Source: Ditylenchus dipsaci (taxonomy: Eukaryota > Nematoda > Chromadorea > Rhabditida > Anguinidae). From it: a DNA stretch of 64,000 bases. Made by a program: the position numbers and the translations under genes. The notes under the pieces were generated by a model, which was given only the letters and a program-made list of their open reading frames with translations, ran no database searches and had not been told where the DNA came from. This document shows positions 36,801 through 46,119 of the stretch, in pieces (position 1 is the stretch's first letter; the number at the start of each line of letters is the position of its first letter). Location of the stretch: the NCBI GenBank assembly GCA_004194705.1, contig SADC01000008.1:310001-374000 (forward strand), written 5' to 3'.

Positions 36801-39800
36801 AAGTTATACCTTGACCTTGAACTTGACCTTGACTTTTGAAAACACTACCCAGAAGTTAGCGGCTGCCAATAAACTTAGAAAAAAAACTAGACCTTCACTG
36901 TGAATCGAGCCCACTTATTCCACCACTAACTTCCATGCGCCTTCACTGGGCTACCGGGCAATTGATCACAGCAGTGTTTATCTCCATAAAAGTTTTTACA
37001 AAACGGTACCCTGTCCACACTCAGTTGGTCTAGTGTGAGTAAAGTTATAGCTATTTGAAAATAAGTCCTTATCAAATGGCTGACACTATAATCTAGGGTT
37101 GTTGAAATAGCCGGCTATTTATTTTTCGCCTATTTAGCTGGCCAAATAGCCGAAAATAGCCAAAAATCGGCTATTTATAAAAAAAATTAATGCTTAATTT
37201 TTTTTAAATTTTTTTCTATTTTCTTTTAAAGATAGCTCATTATTTAAACAGCGGCTATTTACCGGCTAATTTGCCGGCCATGCTCAGCTATTTAGCGGCT
37301 AAATAGCTGGCTATTTAGCCGTTGAACAACTCTACTATAATCTTTGGGATGCTGCGGCAGTAAATTATTATGACACACTGGCAAATAACTTGTCAAAAGA
37401 TATACCTGCTTCTCATCTACAAGATGCAATTTACAACTTACCGTATTTTCTCTAATAAGCCGACAGTCGCCTTATTTTTCAAACCCCCGAAAATCAGAAA
37501 ATTTCTAGGTCGATTTCGAAATGTTTGCATGTTTAAAAAATTAATTAATAAAAAATTAAAACAAAAAATTAACTAAAATCAAAAAAGTGGAATTAATATA
37601 GCTCCTGGGAGTTAAGAAAATGTGATAAACAGCTTTGCAAAGTATTCTCTCTGGGCTGAGGTATAGGTGCTCAAAGTCAAGGGTGTCGCCTTATTAGGAC
37701 ATGTCGGCTTATTAGAGAAAATACGGTACATAAATCTTTAGTATATTAACAGCTATGATCATTTTTGGTACCTTCGTGCCAAAACAAAAATCTGAACAGC
37801 TCCAAATTTTCAGAAGGCTCTGGCAAAATTTTTTTGACTAAAATTTTTTAAATCAGCATGAAATTTTGAGTCAAACCCCACAAAGTGGTCGCTTGCGTGT
37901 TAGTTAAAAAAAGGGCACATTCTCACAAAAAGAGGCACTTTTTCGCCAAAAGCAGGGACTTTTACGTATTGTCCACATAATAATAGCATACATTTTTTTC
38001 GTTAGCTGAAAAGCAGAAATATTTTAAAAAGGTACTTCTATGGTTTGGGTCACACCTCCAATTTTTTGACTCCCTCCCTATCCAAAGAGTATTTTTCTCT
38101 AAGCCTACCATTTTCGGTTCCCTTGATTTTTTTTCTCCCCAATCTATTGCAATGTAAGTTTTGGCCGCGAAGCGCCCGAATACCCTTGGTATTGTCGGTG
38201 CAAAAGGTTCAAAATTAAGGGAACCGAAAATGGTAGGCTTAGAGAAAAATACTCTTCGGAGAAGGGGGGGGTCAAAAAATTGGAGGTGTGACCCAAACCA
38301 TAGAAGTACCAAAAAAAACCAAAAAACGATCGGTAAAATTAGAATCCTTGCAACTTTCGAGAGCAGACTGTCAAAATGAAACTGGCAAAAAACTTTAAAG
38401 TAAAGAAAATTAAAGAGAAAACGCAAATTTCGCGTCTCAAATCTTGCAGTAAAAATTGCGTCGCAAGTCTTGCAGCACAAAAATGCAGCGCGAATCTCCG
38501 GGCCGAAACCTTGCGGTTCGAATTTCACATTCTTTTATCTAACAATCGTAATTCTTGCGACATAATTATTATGGTGCTTATATTGGTGTGCAAATCGTGT
38601 GGCGCAAAATACGTTGTTTGTAAATCATATGTCGCAAATCTTATTGCCCAAGTTTTGTCACGCCTTCAACTCCTTACCTACATGGCATAAAGCACTCATC
38701 AATCAATGGCCTGGCACTCATGGCTTCTTCTGACTTCTCGTGGATAAGCGGCCACAAGCACTGGTACTTTTTGGGCTGGCTGGGAGACTGTACATAGGCC
38801 ACCTGAAAAACCATGATCTCCTACAACGATAAAAAAACAATTAATCGACCAACCTTGCAACTCGGATTGAATAGTTTTAGATCAGCAGTGTCAGTCCCTT
38901 TCGGCACGGTTGGAATAATTTGGGCTGGCACTTGGTCGCTGCACCTCAAAAAGCTCGGCCATAACACTTCTAGGAAGGAGCAATCCTTGGCAGCGTTCTG
39001 GCAAAAGTCCGGATAAAACACCTGCCAGAGCTCATCTGTCGTAATATCCTGACGAGATAAAAAGTTAATAGTGGTTTTTTGCTAGATCTCGTGAAAAGTT
39101 TCGCAATTTTTTTTATACTAGACCAGCAAATTGAAAGGCTAAAATTACATTTCTTCGTCAAAAGATTCGAAAATCCCGTCAAATTAGTTATTAAAACTTA
39201 CTGCAAAAAAGTACTTTTAGGGCGAAAAAATGTTGAAAAGTGAGGTAACCGACTTCATAGTTGATAGCGTGTATGCAGGAAGCTTGTTTCTGTAAATTCG
39301 GTTTTTTCGGATATCGGTTCGGGTACCCGAAAATTTCGGTTCCGGTTCGCTTCGGGTACCCGAAGATTTCCGGTTTTGGGTATGGGTTCGGGTCCGAAAA
39401 TTTCGGTTCCGGTTCCTCGGTCCGGGTACCTGAAAATTTCGGGTATCCGCCAACCCTAAAAAAGACCATCAATTTGTGACCATTAATGACCTAACTTTTG
39501 GAAATTTTGATTGATTGAAAGTCATTAATTTGTAAGAGAAATTTCCCGAAAGTAACCTATAAGACTATATTAAAATCCGTTGAGATCAGGTCAGAATAAT
39601 TTCTAAGAGCTGATATATCTAGCTAAGAAAGCAATTTTCTCACGATAAAACGTAAAAATGCCTGCTTTTGGCAAAAAAAGTACACCCTTTTTTGTGAAAA
39701 GTGCCTCCTTTTTTTCGTTTTAGTCGAAAAGGCGAAAAAGTGCCTCTTCTTTCGTGAAAAAGTTCCTTCTTTTTTTGGGAATTTGTCCTGTTTGTGTTCA

Positions 39801-41029
39801 AATTCATAATTAGATGACGTGTAAGTTTTCATCAATATGGAGTTGTATTTTTAGGAGTATAATGTGTGTGGATATTTAGTAGGAGACATTCTAATAAAAG
39901 GAGGCACATTTTCACGAAAAGGAGGCATTTTTCATAAAAGGAGGCACTTTTTCGCCAAAAGGAGGCATTTTTCCGTATCGTCCATTTTCTTACTGGTCTA
40001 CTCAAATTAGCTACCGTATTTATTCTAATAGAGCATCAACCACCAACCCAATCAACCAACGCCCCCCCCCCTTAATTTAAAATCATGTTTTTGGCATTGT
40101 GGTTTTGACTTATTTTTTGGAGAGTGCTCATAGGCAAGTAACCATCCATTTTGTAGCTCATATCACTGGCTGCAAAATGAGGGGTAATTTGTCTGAAAGC
40201 AGTCTCCATAAATACGGTATATCTCAGCTTCTAGATATTGTTTTGTCCTAATCTTAACGGATTTAAATCCTGAGCGAAATTTGGGTATGGGGGTGACTTT
40301 CAGGAAAATTTTCCTCACAAACTGGTAATTTTCAATTGAAATTTCTAAAAGTTAGGTTAAGTAAATACGAATTTAAAAAAAAATTCTTACTGTGAGTTGC
40401 ATCTTGCCCACCGCATGCTTGAAAACTTTTTTCAGGTTGCAGGGCCTATAGATTGTTCCGCAAAGCAGCGAACCCAACTTTGACCAGCACCTGTAACGCA
40501 CCATGAACTTTAAAAAAATCAAAAACAAAAGAAAACATACTTTGGGAAACGCTGCAGGATGGCCAATTCACTAGGAAAAGACGCCAATTCCGGGTTCCAG
40601 GTATAGTTGTCTAAATATACAATAGTAAATCATAGAAAAAATGACCGGAAATTCGAAAAACTACAGTGGATCGGCTCTTGAAAGCAGGTGGCTGGCTTTC
40701 TGACCCCGTCCACCAGGCATCGCCCTTTTTGGAGATGGCTGTCAACTTTCGGCTGCGACGGAAATCGCAACCTACAGTTGACATTGTACTCCCATTTATC
40801 GGAACTATACACATCGTACAGATTCTTGACTTTGTCGATCTTAAAATCAATCTTCTTAAAATTTGTTTCATGTTCTTAAAGATTAAAAAATTACCAAGTT
40901 ATCAGGGAAGACGAGGTTTTCCCACCTGCTTTCAATTTCGCTGTCATCTGGAGACTTTTGGCTTCTAAAATTTGATTTCCGAGTGTGCGCAGGAATAAAT
41001 AATAGGTTCAGGGTTAGAAAAAAGAGCAT
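24847..41029 (-). CDS. Smoothened-like seven-pass receptor, copy B
   Basis: Probable class F membrane receptor of the Smoothened/Frizzled group. Exons, 5' to 3' on the minus strand: 40895-41029, 40665-40839, 40541-40610, 40391-40490, 38854-39048, 38678-38802, 32971-33055, 32731-32914, 32579-32676, 32225-32535, 32015-32167, 30973-31075, 30057-30191, about 29823-29999, 29468-29719, 29342-29416, 26632-26679, 26518-26570, 26332-26470, 24847-25178 (about 980 codons). Exon 1 is a signal peptide (MLFFLTLNLLFIPAHT). Exons 2-6 form a cysteine-rich domain with CW..LGSLLCGTIYRPC and CQNAAKDC then WPSFLRC, matching Smoothened more than Frizzled. Exons 7-14 give seven hydrophobic segments, with GVCHYG before TM5. 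No KTxxxW follows TM7. The last exon is a long Asp/Glu run. Frame breaks at homopolymers (e.g. about 32625). Introns are TE-rich, up to 5.6 kb. Confidence 0.65.
25804..25875 (-). repeat. tRNA-like SINE fragment
   Basis: Read on the minus strand, GATCCTCTGGTAAAGTGATT resembles an A box and ACAGGTTCGAATCCCGGTGG a B box, 30-40 bases apart. No acceptor stem pairs with it. Similar B-box relics stand at about 25250 (CACAGGTTCGACTACC) and 35315. Confidence 0.35.
25960..26105 (+). repeat. tandem array ATTACTGGCGCACAC
   Basis: Eight to nine copies of a 15-16 bp unit near ATTACTGGCGCACAC. No inverted partner lies nearby, so it looks like a solo arm of a foldback element. It sits in the last intron of receptor copy B. 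Confidence 0.65.
26821..27140. repeat. family-D palindrome (CCAAGTGGTCGTCCACTTGG ends)
   Basis: Outer GTGGTCGTCCACTTCGATCA and inverse AGTGGACGACCACTTGG; inner GGTTTTATAGTGAAA-like and CACTGTCAAACCATCTTCAG. Related copies are at 19541-19865, 33770-34015 and 35357-35672. No coding. Confidence 0.6.
27235..27345 (+). repeat. tandem array GTGGGCGAATTTACC
   Basis: Five copies of a 15-17 bp unit near TGTGGGCGAATTTACC, followed by GATTTTGTCACGTAC, a sequence also present at about 52825. A solo word array without an obvious inverted arm. Confidence 0.6.
28358..29235. mobile_element. pogo-like MITE holding two nested insertions
   Basis: Outer ends: GACAAATCTCGATATAGTGG and CCTATATCGAGGTTTGACTA, with core words GGTTCGTTCCCACTAG and GACGGGAACGAACTT. 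It is interrupted by a second pogo-like MITE at 28414-28600 (CAGTCTACTCTCGTTAAACT to GTTTATCGAGAGTAGACTG, word AAACTGGCACCC) and by a piggyBac-like MITE at 28797-29079. Confidence 0.65.
28797..29079. mobile_element. piggyBac-like MITE carrying a captured exon piece
   Basis: Arms GGACCATGGTTTTTGCGCG and its inverse, then GACAACCGCTT-type and CCGCCAATTCAATTC, then the TTTCTAACAAAAC core. The right side ends at TTTAA; the left TTAA has decayed to TTAG. About 40 bp inside (28924-28965) is foreign to the family and matches 29457-29497, the 3' edge of receptor B exon 15. Confidence 0.65.
30235..30939. mobile_element. hAT-like MITE, palindromic word CGAGTACTCG
   Basis: Ends TAGGGTTGTCGAG and CTCGACAACCCTA, flanked by the 8-bp direct repeat CTCAGAAG (30227-30234 and 30940-30947). 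Both ends are arrays of the self-complementary word TCGAGTACTCGA with AAATTT between, about 20 copies in all. A short AT-rich unique centre lies at 30600-30725. It sits in receptor B intron 12. Open frames here are repeat artefacts. Confidence 0.85.
31198..31560. mobile_element. mariner-like MITE, CAGGGTGGTCC ends
   Basis: CAGGGTGGTCCAAGAAATTC to GAATTTCTTGGACCACCCTG, bordered by TA, with arms of about 175 bp that are nearly perfect inverse copies and a loop of a few bases. A relic with a similar terminus (GGGACACCCTGTA) occurs at about 48048. Lies in intron 11 of receptor B. Confidence 0.75.
33150..33550. repeat. two adjacent pogo-like MITE fragments, word AAACCGCCACC
   Basis: 33150-33306 runs from CAGTCTGATCTGAACAAACC to GGTTTATCCAAGCTCAACTG. 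A second one starts at 33310 with CAGTCTAATCTGAATAAACC and has the core TTCTTCCCCGCCTAGGTTCC; its right end is lost. TA separates them. Confidence 0.6.
33770..34015. repeat. family-D palindrome copy
   Basis: TGCTGAAGATGGTTTGATAG on the left and CAAACCATCTTCAGCATG on the right in inverted sense, with GGGTTCCAAAACTTG/GTTTTGGAACATGAAAAACG outside. It immediately precedes the last Tpr-like block. Confidence 0.55.
34505..36109. mobile_element. foldback element 2, TTAGCAAA word arms
   Basis: Terminal inverted repeat GGCTGTACCCCGAAATTTAA / TTAAATTTCGGGGTACAGCC, flanked by the direct repeat GATTCATG (34497-34504 and 36110-36117). Arms (34520-34700, 35925-36090) are arrays of TTTGCTAAG..CGG / CTTAGCAAAACGACCGC. 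The core (about 34860-35830) is homologous to that of element 1 at 19065-20060 and contains a family-D palindrome (35357-35672) and tRNA-like segments (about 35690 and 35725-35800). An 8-9 bp duplication fits hAT or Mutator-like elements. No transposase remains. Confidence 0.8.
36395..36850. repeat. inverted repeat, word CAAGGTAAAACTTGAC
   Basis: AGCAATGTTTTCAAAAGTCA on the left and GACTTTTGAAAACACT on the right enclose a palindrome of about 450 bp. Words TCAAGGT and AAGTCAAG recur. A related end (GAGCAGTGTTTTCGAAACTC) occurs at about 17680. Lies in receptor B intron 6. Confidence 0.65.
37094..37334. mobile_element. hAT-like MITE, word TAGCCGGCTATTT
   Basis: Starts TAGGGTTGTTGAAATAGCC and ends GGCTATTTAGCCGTTGAACAAC-type sequence, with 8-bp direct repeat CTATAATC at 37086-37093 and 37335-37342. 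The self-complementary word AAATAGCCGGCTATTT is repeated in both arms. The centre is T-rich. Confidence 0.85.
37440..37732. mobile_element. TACCGTATTTTCTCTAATA-family MITE, word AAGCCGACA
   Basis: TTACCGTATTTTCTCTAATA at the left, TATTAGAGAAAATACGGTAC at the right. Next to each end the word AATAAGCCGACA / GTCGGCTTATTA (with GTCGCCTTATT) recurs. The inside is AT-rich. Confidence 0.75.
38027..38312. repeat. inverted repeat, GGTACTTCTATGGTTTGGGT ends
   Basis: About 110-bp arms (38027-38140 and 38200-38312) share GTTTGGGTCACACCTCCAAT and CCTACCATTTTCGGTTCCCT. Between lies GCGAAGCGCCCGAATACCC. The long minus-strand frame here is an artefact of the palindrome. 38340-38640 to its right has a loose CTTGCAG/AAATCTTGC repeat and no gene. 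Confidence 0.6.
39295..39455. repeat. hAT-like remnant, word CGGGTACCCGAA
   Basis: Right end ATCCGCCAACCCTA resembles the hAT-like ends at 30939. Inside are repeats of the palindromic word TTCGGGTACCCGAA with AATTTCGG. The left end appears to be lost. Lies in receptor B intron 4. Confidence 0.6.
39640..39985. repeat. foldback with AAAAAGTGCCTCCTTTT words
   Basis: Left arm repeats GTGCCTCCTTTTTTTCG (39680-39780); right arm repeats the inverse AAAAGGAGGCACTTTTTC (39895-39980). Outer ends AAACGTAAAAATGCCTGC and AGGAGGCATTTTTCCGTA. A related solo fragment is at 37905-37975. Confidence 0.65.
40014..40222. mobile_element. TACCGTATTT-family MITE, diverged
   Basis: Left TACCGTATTTATTCTAATAG, right ATAAATACGGTATAT. 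Words CAACCACCAACCC and AACGCCCCC follow the left end. Lies in receptor B intron 4. Confidence 0.6.
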
Positions 41030-41404
41030 TCACTAAAAAAGATTGAAATTAGTTAGCGCAGACAGTAACTAAAAATGGTGAATGGTCATTTTCCAAATTT
41101 ACTGTTTGGCATGTTTTTATTAAAATACAAGGCAAATTTTTTTTAAAGGCCTGGTCAAGGGGCCTGGTTACTTAAAGGCTGGTTACAAAAAGGTCTGGTC
41201 AAAAAAATCAGGTCTAAAAACACTAATTTTGAATCTAACAGTTAAAATGTGGATTTAGATGGAACTTTCACGGGTGCACGGTAAACTAAAAACTAGCGGC
41301 TTAGGCTTGAACTGACAGCTTGAGCTTACTTCACAGCTCCCAATCCTATTTTTGCTCCGTTATCAGCCAAGTAAACAGTTCTATCTAACTTCATTTTTAA
41401 AGGA

Positions 41405-41585
41405 CCATACTTCTCGATGAAAATGAGAATTTGACAAGTCTAAATGCGCGCGGGACACTTCTTTTTCGTCTCTCACTGTACTCTTTTGAGTCGCTCGAAA
41501 TAACTCCAAAGAGTAGTGTGCGAGACGAAAGAGAAGTGTCCCGTACGCATTTGAATTTGCCAAATTTTCATTTGCATCAACAACT
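41405..41585. repeat. short inverted repeat (MITE-like)
   Basis: GGGACACTTCTTTTTCGTCT and AGACGAAAGAGAAGTGTCCC are inverted, with arms of about 85 bp (outer GAAAATGAGAATTTGAC / CAAATTTTCATTTGC). No frame of interest. Confidence 0.6.
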
Positions 41586-41814
41586 ATGGTTTTTAATTGC
41601 GCACCATCCAACCAGCCGTCCAAACCATTAGTGCTCTAGCCTCAAAAGCATACTCAGCCAGAAGTCTTTTTGACAAAATTTCGCCTACCTCTAGCCCAGG
41701 AAAAAAGATGGAAATATAATTTCATAGTTTACTATTTTGTCCTATAGCCACTCCTAGACGTTGACCGCTAAATTTTGCAATTGTCTTGGCCTGCGAATTC
41801 CGCTTTAAATTTAT

Positions 41815-42053
41815 AGGATCATGCTCATGGTGGTTACCAACCATCACCCCTCCCCCCCCCCCAACAAAAATCATTGATCTCCTAATCATTGATCTTCTGG
41901 TCGGATTGTTTAACTTGTTTTCTAACAAAAAAAGGCCTAGACTTTAATTTTAGGTACAGTTTTGTTAGAAACTCAATACAAAAATCCGTACGTAAATCCA
42001 ACGATTAGAAAAAAAATTGAATTGGCAGGGACCAACGTGAGCATGGTCATTTA
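41815..42053. mobile_element. piggyBac-like MITE, word GATCATGCTCATGGT
   Basis: Right end GAGCATGGTCAT followed by TTAA. Core TTTCTAACAAAAAAAGGCCT and GTTTTGTTAGAAACT is the same as in the copies at 20550 and 50897. The left TTAA is eroded. Confidence 0.6.
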
Positions 42054-42423
42054 AGCTTCAAAATTCACCCGGTCTACAATGTACCAGGCTCGATTCCGCC
42101 TAACTGCAAGTCTTTTTTTGATAACGGAGGGCCACTATATCGACGTTTGACCCTAAATTTTAAATTTGAGAACAGAGACAAAATTGAACTCAGAGACAGA
42201 GTGAATCTTTTAAATTGCGATTTAGAGTTTTTTCGCTGAAATTTATAGCTGTAACTTTTCCATTAGCCAAAAATAATGATGCGTATAGTCAAATTAAGCT
42301 ATACAGTTATTTTTGCTTGTAATTAAATTTTCAGCTCAGGAAAATTTTACATTTTCGGGGCAAATCTAGTTGCGCTTTATCAAGTAGTGAATTCGGCATA
42401 AGAGAGAAACGTTGATTTCGTTA

Positions 42424-42516
42424 TCAAATTGCCGTGTAAAATATCAGATGACAGATTACTCCAAGTCCGATCATTCCAATTACAAAAAGGCTTATCACAT
42501 GTCTTCCCATACCCAT
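42424..42516 (-). other. tiny hydrophobic ORF, doubtful
   Basis: Thirty codons from ATG (42516) to TGA. The segment VISLFVIGMIGLGVICHLIF is one clear hydrophobic helix, like the anchor exon of a type II membrane protein. No splice partner was found. Chance is equally possible. 42054-43080 otherwise holds nothing identified. Confidence 0.15.
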
Positions 42517-43083
42517 GATGCACTAATATAGTCGCATCCTCTTCCTAGTTTATGAAAGGCAAAGAACGTATCAAAAGTTTATGCAGTGGCTGTCCGGCAA
42601 GCATCCAAAGGGAGACACGCCAAATACATGGACGCTGACTCACCAATTCTCATAAGAACAAAAAAATCCTATCTTTGTTATAGTAATCGGTCTATTTTTC
42701 GCTTAAACTCCCATTTATTTCGGCTTGCACATGGTATGCTAGAATACGGCAGAATGGTCTTTATACATGCCTCTCAGTCCACACAAAGAAGGTGAAAAAT
42801 AAGTTTTAGTCTGTTCTAACATACTGGGCCGGTACGCGAATCACAAAACTTTAAACAGCGAAAATAACAAGTGAACAGCAAAAAACAGTGAATAAAAACA
42901 GCGAAAAATATAAATATTGGTTATTGAAATGTGTCTAAATAATAATAATCAAGACACAACCAGGGCCGCAACTTCAAATTTTCAAGGGAGGGGGGCTTTA
43001 CCAATATTAAGCGGTATTTGAACTGATTTCTTGGGCCGATTATTAAGCTGCAACTTGATCAGTCAAATCTTTTTTGGATTGTT

Positions 43084-43201
43084 ATGGAAAAGTCAAGGCC
43101 ATCAGAGAAGGATAAAGAGGTCAAACCTGAGATCCGAAAATTTAGATTCTCTGGATCTTCTCAGCACACATCAATGAAAAATTACATAGAAAAAATGATA
43201 T
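43084..43201 (+). other. possible first exon, unidentified
   Basis: ATG at 43084 opens about 39 charged codons (MEKSRPSEKDKEVKPEIRKF) running into a good donor, ATAT/GTAAGTT. It does not match a family I know and no downstream exon was found. It may be a transposase leader. 43202-44050 shows nothing else. Confidence 0.2.
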
Positions 43202-44051
43202 GTAAGTTAAAATAAAATAAAAGGGAGAAACCCTTTACTATTTGTCTCAAAACCAGGCTTCCCGCTGCTTTGCACCCATTTGTGCCAAAAATCGTTTATT
43301 TATTTAAAACATGCTGAAACTCATAAAATTAAAATTATTTTAAAAACGAAAAACAATAAAAAATCGACAAAAAATCAAGCTATCTTTGTTGGCAAATATT
43401 CGAAACGGGGCTGATGTAAGACACAAAACCAGGCTTCCCGCTGCTTTTCAGCCATTTCCCCTGATCCCATAAAATTTAATGGTAAAGACACAAAGGGATA
43501 GGCAGATAGCCATCAGGCAGGGCAGAGAAAACATCTCTAGCCATACACACCAGCAGCAGCATTTATGCGCAGCCAAGGTGTCAGCAACAAAAATAGTGCA
43601 AAAGTTGCATTTCTTAGCGAAAAAAAATCAAATTCCAATGTTGAAAATGTGTAGGAAAAAATTAAGCTTGAAAATATGCTTTCTGGAATATTGGCGTTGG
43701 TTGGAAAGGAAAGGAAATTTGAAAAAAAAATTGGTAATTTTTCAGTAGTTTTTGTTGCTCGAATGGTGGAATAATGGAAAGAATTAAATAAATAACTGGG
43801 CAAAAAAAATGAATTTTGTAATATCAGCTTGGTCTCTCTCTTCTTTCGAGATTTTCGCAAACGACTTCATTTTTACATCAAATAAATTATTTTTGGCGTC
43901 TAAATTTTAAGCCGAAAATCAATATTTAGTGCCAAAATTTATTTGTTTAGTGTCGAAGTGGTTGATTTGATGGCAAAAACAAGTTCGTTGCTTAAGATAA
44001 AAAAAATCAGCGCGAAAAATATTTTTTGTGCCAGAAATCATTTATTTAGAC

Positions 44052-44210
44052 GCGAAATATTGTAGCTGTTGCAAAAAGGCTTGTAATTCATTTCGACCCT
44101 GAAATGGTACCTTTTCTGCCTCAAAGGCTTTAAGGCAGAAAAGGTACCATTTTAGGGTCGAAATGAATTACAAGCCTTTTTTGCAACAGCTACAATATTT
44201 CGCGTCTGAG
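44052..44210. repeat. near-perfect hairpin, 78-bp arms
   Basis: AAATATTGTAGCTGTTGCAA to TTGCAACAGCTACAATATTT, with words TTCATTTCGACCCTGAAATG and ACCTTTTCTGCC in both arms and almost no loop. Parts recur diverged at 44735-44830. Confidence 0.7.
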
Positions 44211-45352
44211 TCAAAGGACTCTTTTCCTGCCCCAAATTTGAAAAACTCTTTGTCCTCGGTGTATTTTTTATTAGTTTTTAATTTTTTTTACCTATCTTGT
44301 AGCTCTAAATCTCAGCTTGACAACAAACCATCAATCGACTCAGTGAAGTTTCAAAAAGTTGGAGAAAAGGGTCTTTGAATAGAGCAAATTATTTCGAACA
44401 ATTTGTCCATTCAAAGATTTTTTCCTCCAATTTTATGAAAACTCATTTAGTGAGTTGATCGATTTACAGCACTGCATCTAACCACATAAATTATGCGTGC
44501 CTTTAACTGATCAATTAGAGAACTGATCAATAAACTGCTTGATCAAAAAGACATTTAATCAAATAAGGATTAGTCAAATAACGTACCACTTGGTACCTGT
44601 CATCTACTGATAACCACCTAAAAATCTACTAGGTAGCACCTAAGATATTAGTTTTGACAGCTTGTTAGTAGGATAAGATCTAGAACTACAGAATTGTTGG
44701 AAAAAAAGTTGAAAATTGATTAGAAAATCACCGAGAACAAAGGGGTTTTCAAATTTGGGGCAGGAAAAGAGCCTTTTAGGCAGAAAAAGGGACCATTTCG
44801 GGTCGAAAAGTAATTCTACCCCAAAAAAAGTTTGGAGGCAGGATAGCCAGATGCCCTGATTTATCAAGTCCTCATAGTCATGGGATTCGATTATTGGAAC
44901 CAATAAAAAATACAGAAACAGTCCAAAAAAACTAAAAATTATAATAATTATACGGAAAAACAATAAAATCAGGGATTTCTTCCTATTTTTAACCGAAATA
45001 CCACTAGAAAAGTAGGATGTGAACTTTTTTAGTTGTTTTTTTACACCAACTTTTGACTTTTTCAGGTATTTGGACAAGTTGCGAAAATAAGAACAATAAA
45101 GCCGCTTTGTTGAGATATTTTAATAGGCAGTTAGAAGCGGCTTTAGTCATGTCTGTCAACTACAATTTCTGGGCTGCTTGTTATATTGTTATTTATACAC
45201 ACACGCCTTTTTTTATTTTTGTCATGCGATATATGGTTTTTCGCCCTTTAGCAATAAACTACAAATTGCGCACAAAGAATGGAGGCAATCAAATGAATAT
45301 CCCTCGAAGTGCACACAATACTAAAATTGTGATGATCAGCAAACTTTTTGAT

Positions 45353-45640
45353 ACAGTCAAACCTCGATTTAATGGCAACCATGAATGATAAAATTGCAAA
45401 GGCAGTCAGGAATCACAAATGTTGACCTTTATTGATTTCTGAGCGCAGTTGTTTTTGTTTTTCAAGGCAAATTAGCTTTTTCGTTAAGTCTTTTTTAAAA
45501 TCTTGACCTTTTCATAGTCAAACCTCGATTTAACCGCCCCTTCAGACACTTTTAGTACGATAAACTCGAATTAACAGCCTCCAATTTAACGGCCCCTAAG
45601 CCGGTCCACAGGGGGAGTTAAATCGAGGTTTGACTATAAT
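45353..45640. repeat. pogo-like MITEs, word TTTAACCGCCCC
   Basis: 45355 starts CAGTCAAACCTCGATTTAAT. A better bounded copy is 45516-45640, from AGTCAAACCTCGATTTAACC to AAATCGAGGTTTGACT, with AATTTAACGGCCCC and AATTAACAGCC repeated inside. 44840-45350 has no call. Confidence 0.6.
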
Positions 45641-46119
45641 GCAACTTTTTTAAGTGAAATGGCTTTAAAAAAATTCAAATCTGGAACCAGACGATCTAGG
45701 ATTTGTTTGATAACTGAAGCGATGGGTCACACAATCTAAAAAAAACCCTAGAAAAAAAACAAAAAAAAAACAAATGGGTACTTATTTCAATCTTAATCGC
45801 TTAACAACTTGCTGTATATGCTCTATTAGTCGTCCACTCTTTAAAATTGTCCACCTCCCAAAAATCGCCCACCCTACGGAGCCCATATCTCAGCCTGTAT
45901 ATTTTTCCTCAATTCTGTTTTTGCGTTTTCTTATTTACCATGATTTTACCTGATCCACTTTTTAGATCTTGGTTAAGCTCCCAAAAATCTTGGAACTGGT
46001 GCACAATATGCGCCACATTTTTTTTCTTGAAAAATGCCTTGGTCCCCCCTGTTGTTTTGAAGGTCCTCCCTGTCCATTGGAGTTATGATAATATTGTGAT
46101 CATGGTGATTATGGTTAAC

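Noticed and set aside
37962..38528. 188-codon minus-strand ORF
   Set aside because: Spans both arms of the 38027-38312 palindrome, so the two halves encode each other's antisense; no conserved motif.
42424..42516. First exon of a type II membrane enzyme
   Set aside because: Only one hydrophobic helix of 30 codons, no donor site or following exon found; listed only as doubtful.
44640..45077. 145-codon minus-strand ORF with hydrophobic stretches
   Set aside because: Partly made of a diverged copy of the 44052-44210 hairpin and AT-rich low-complexity sequence; no family signature or splice context.
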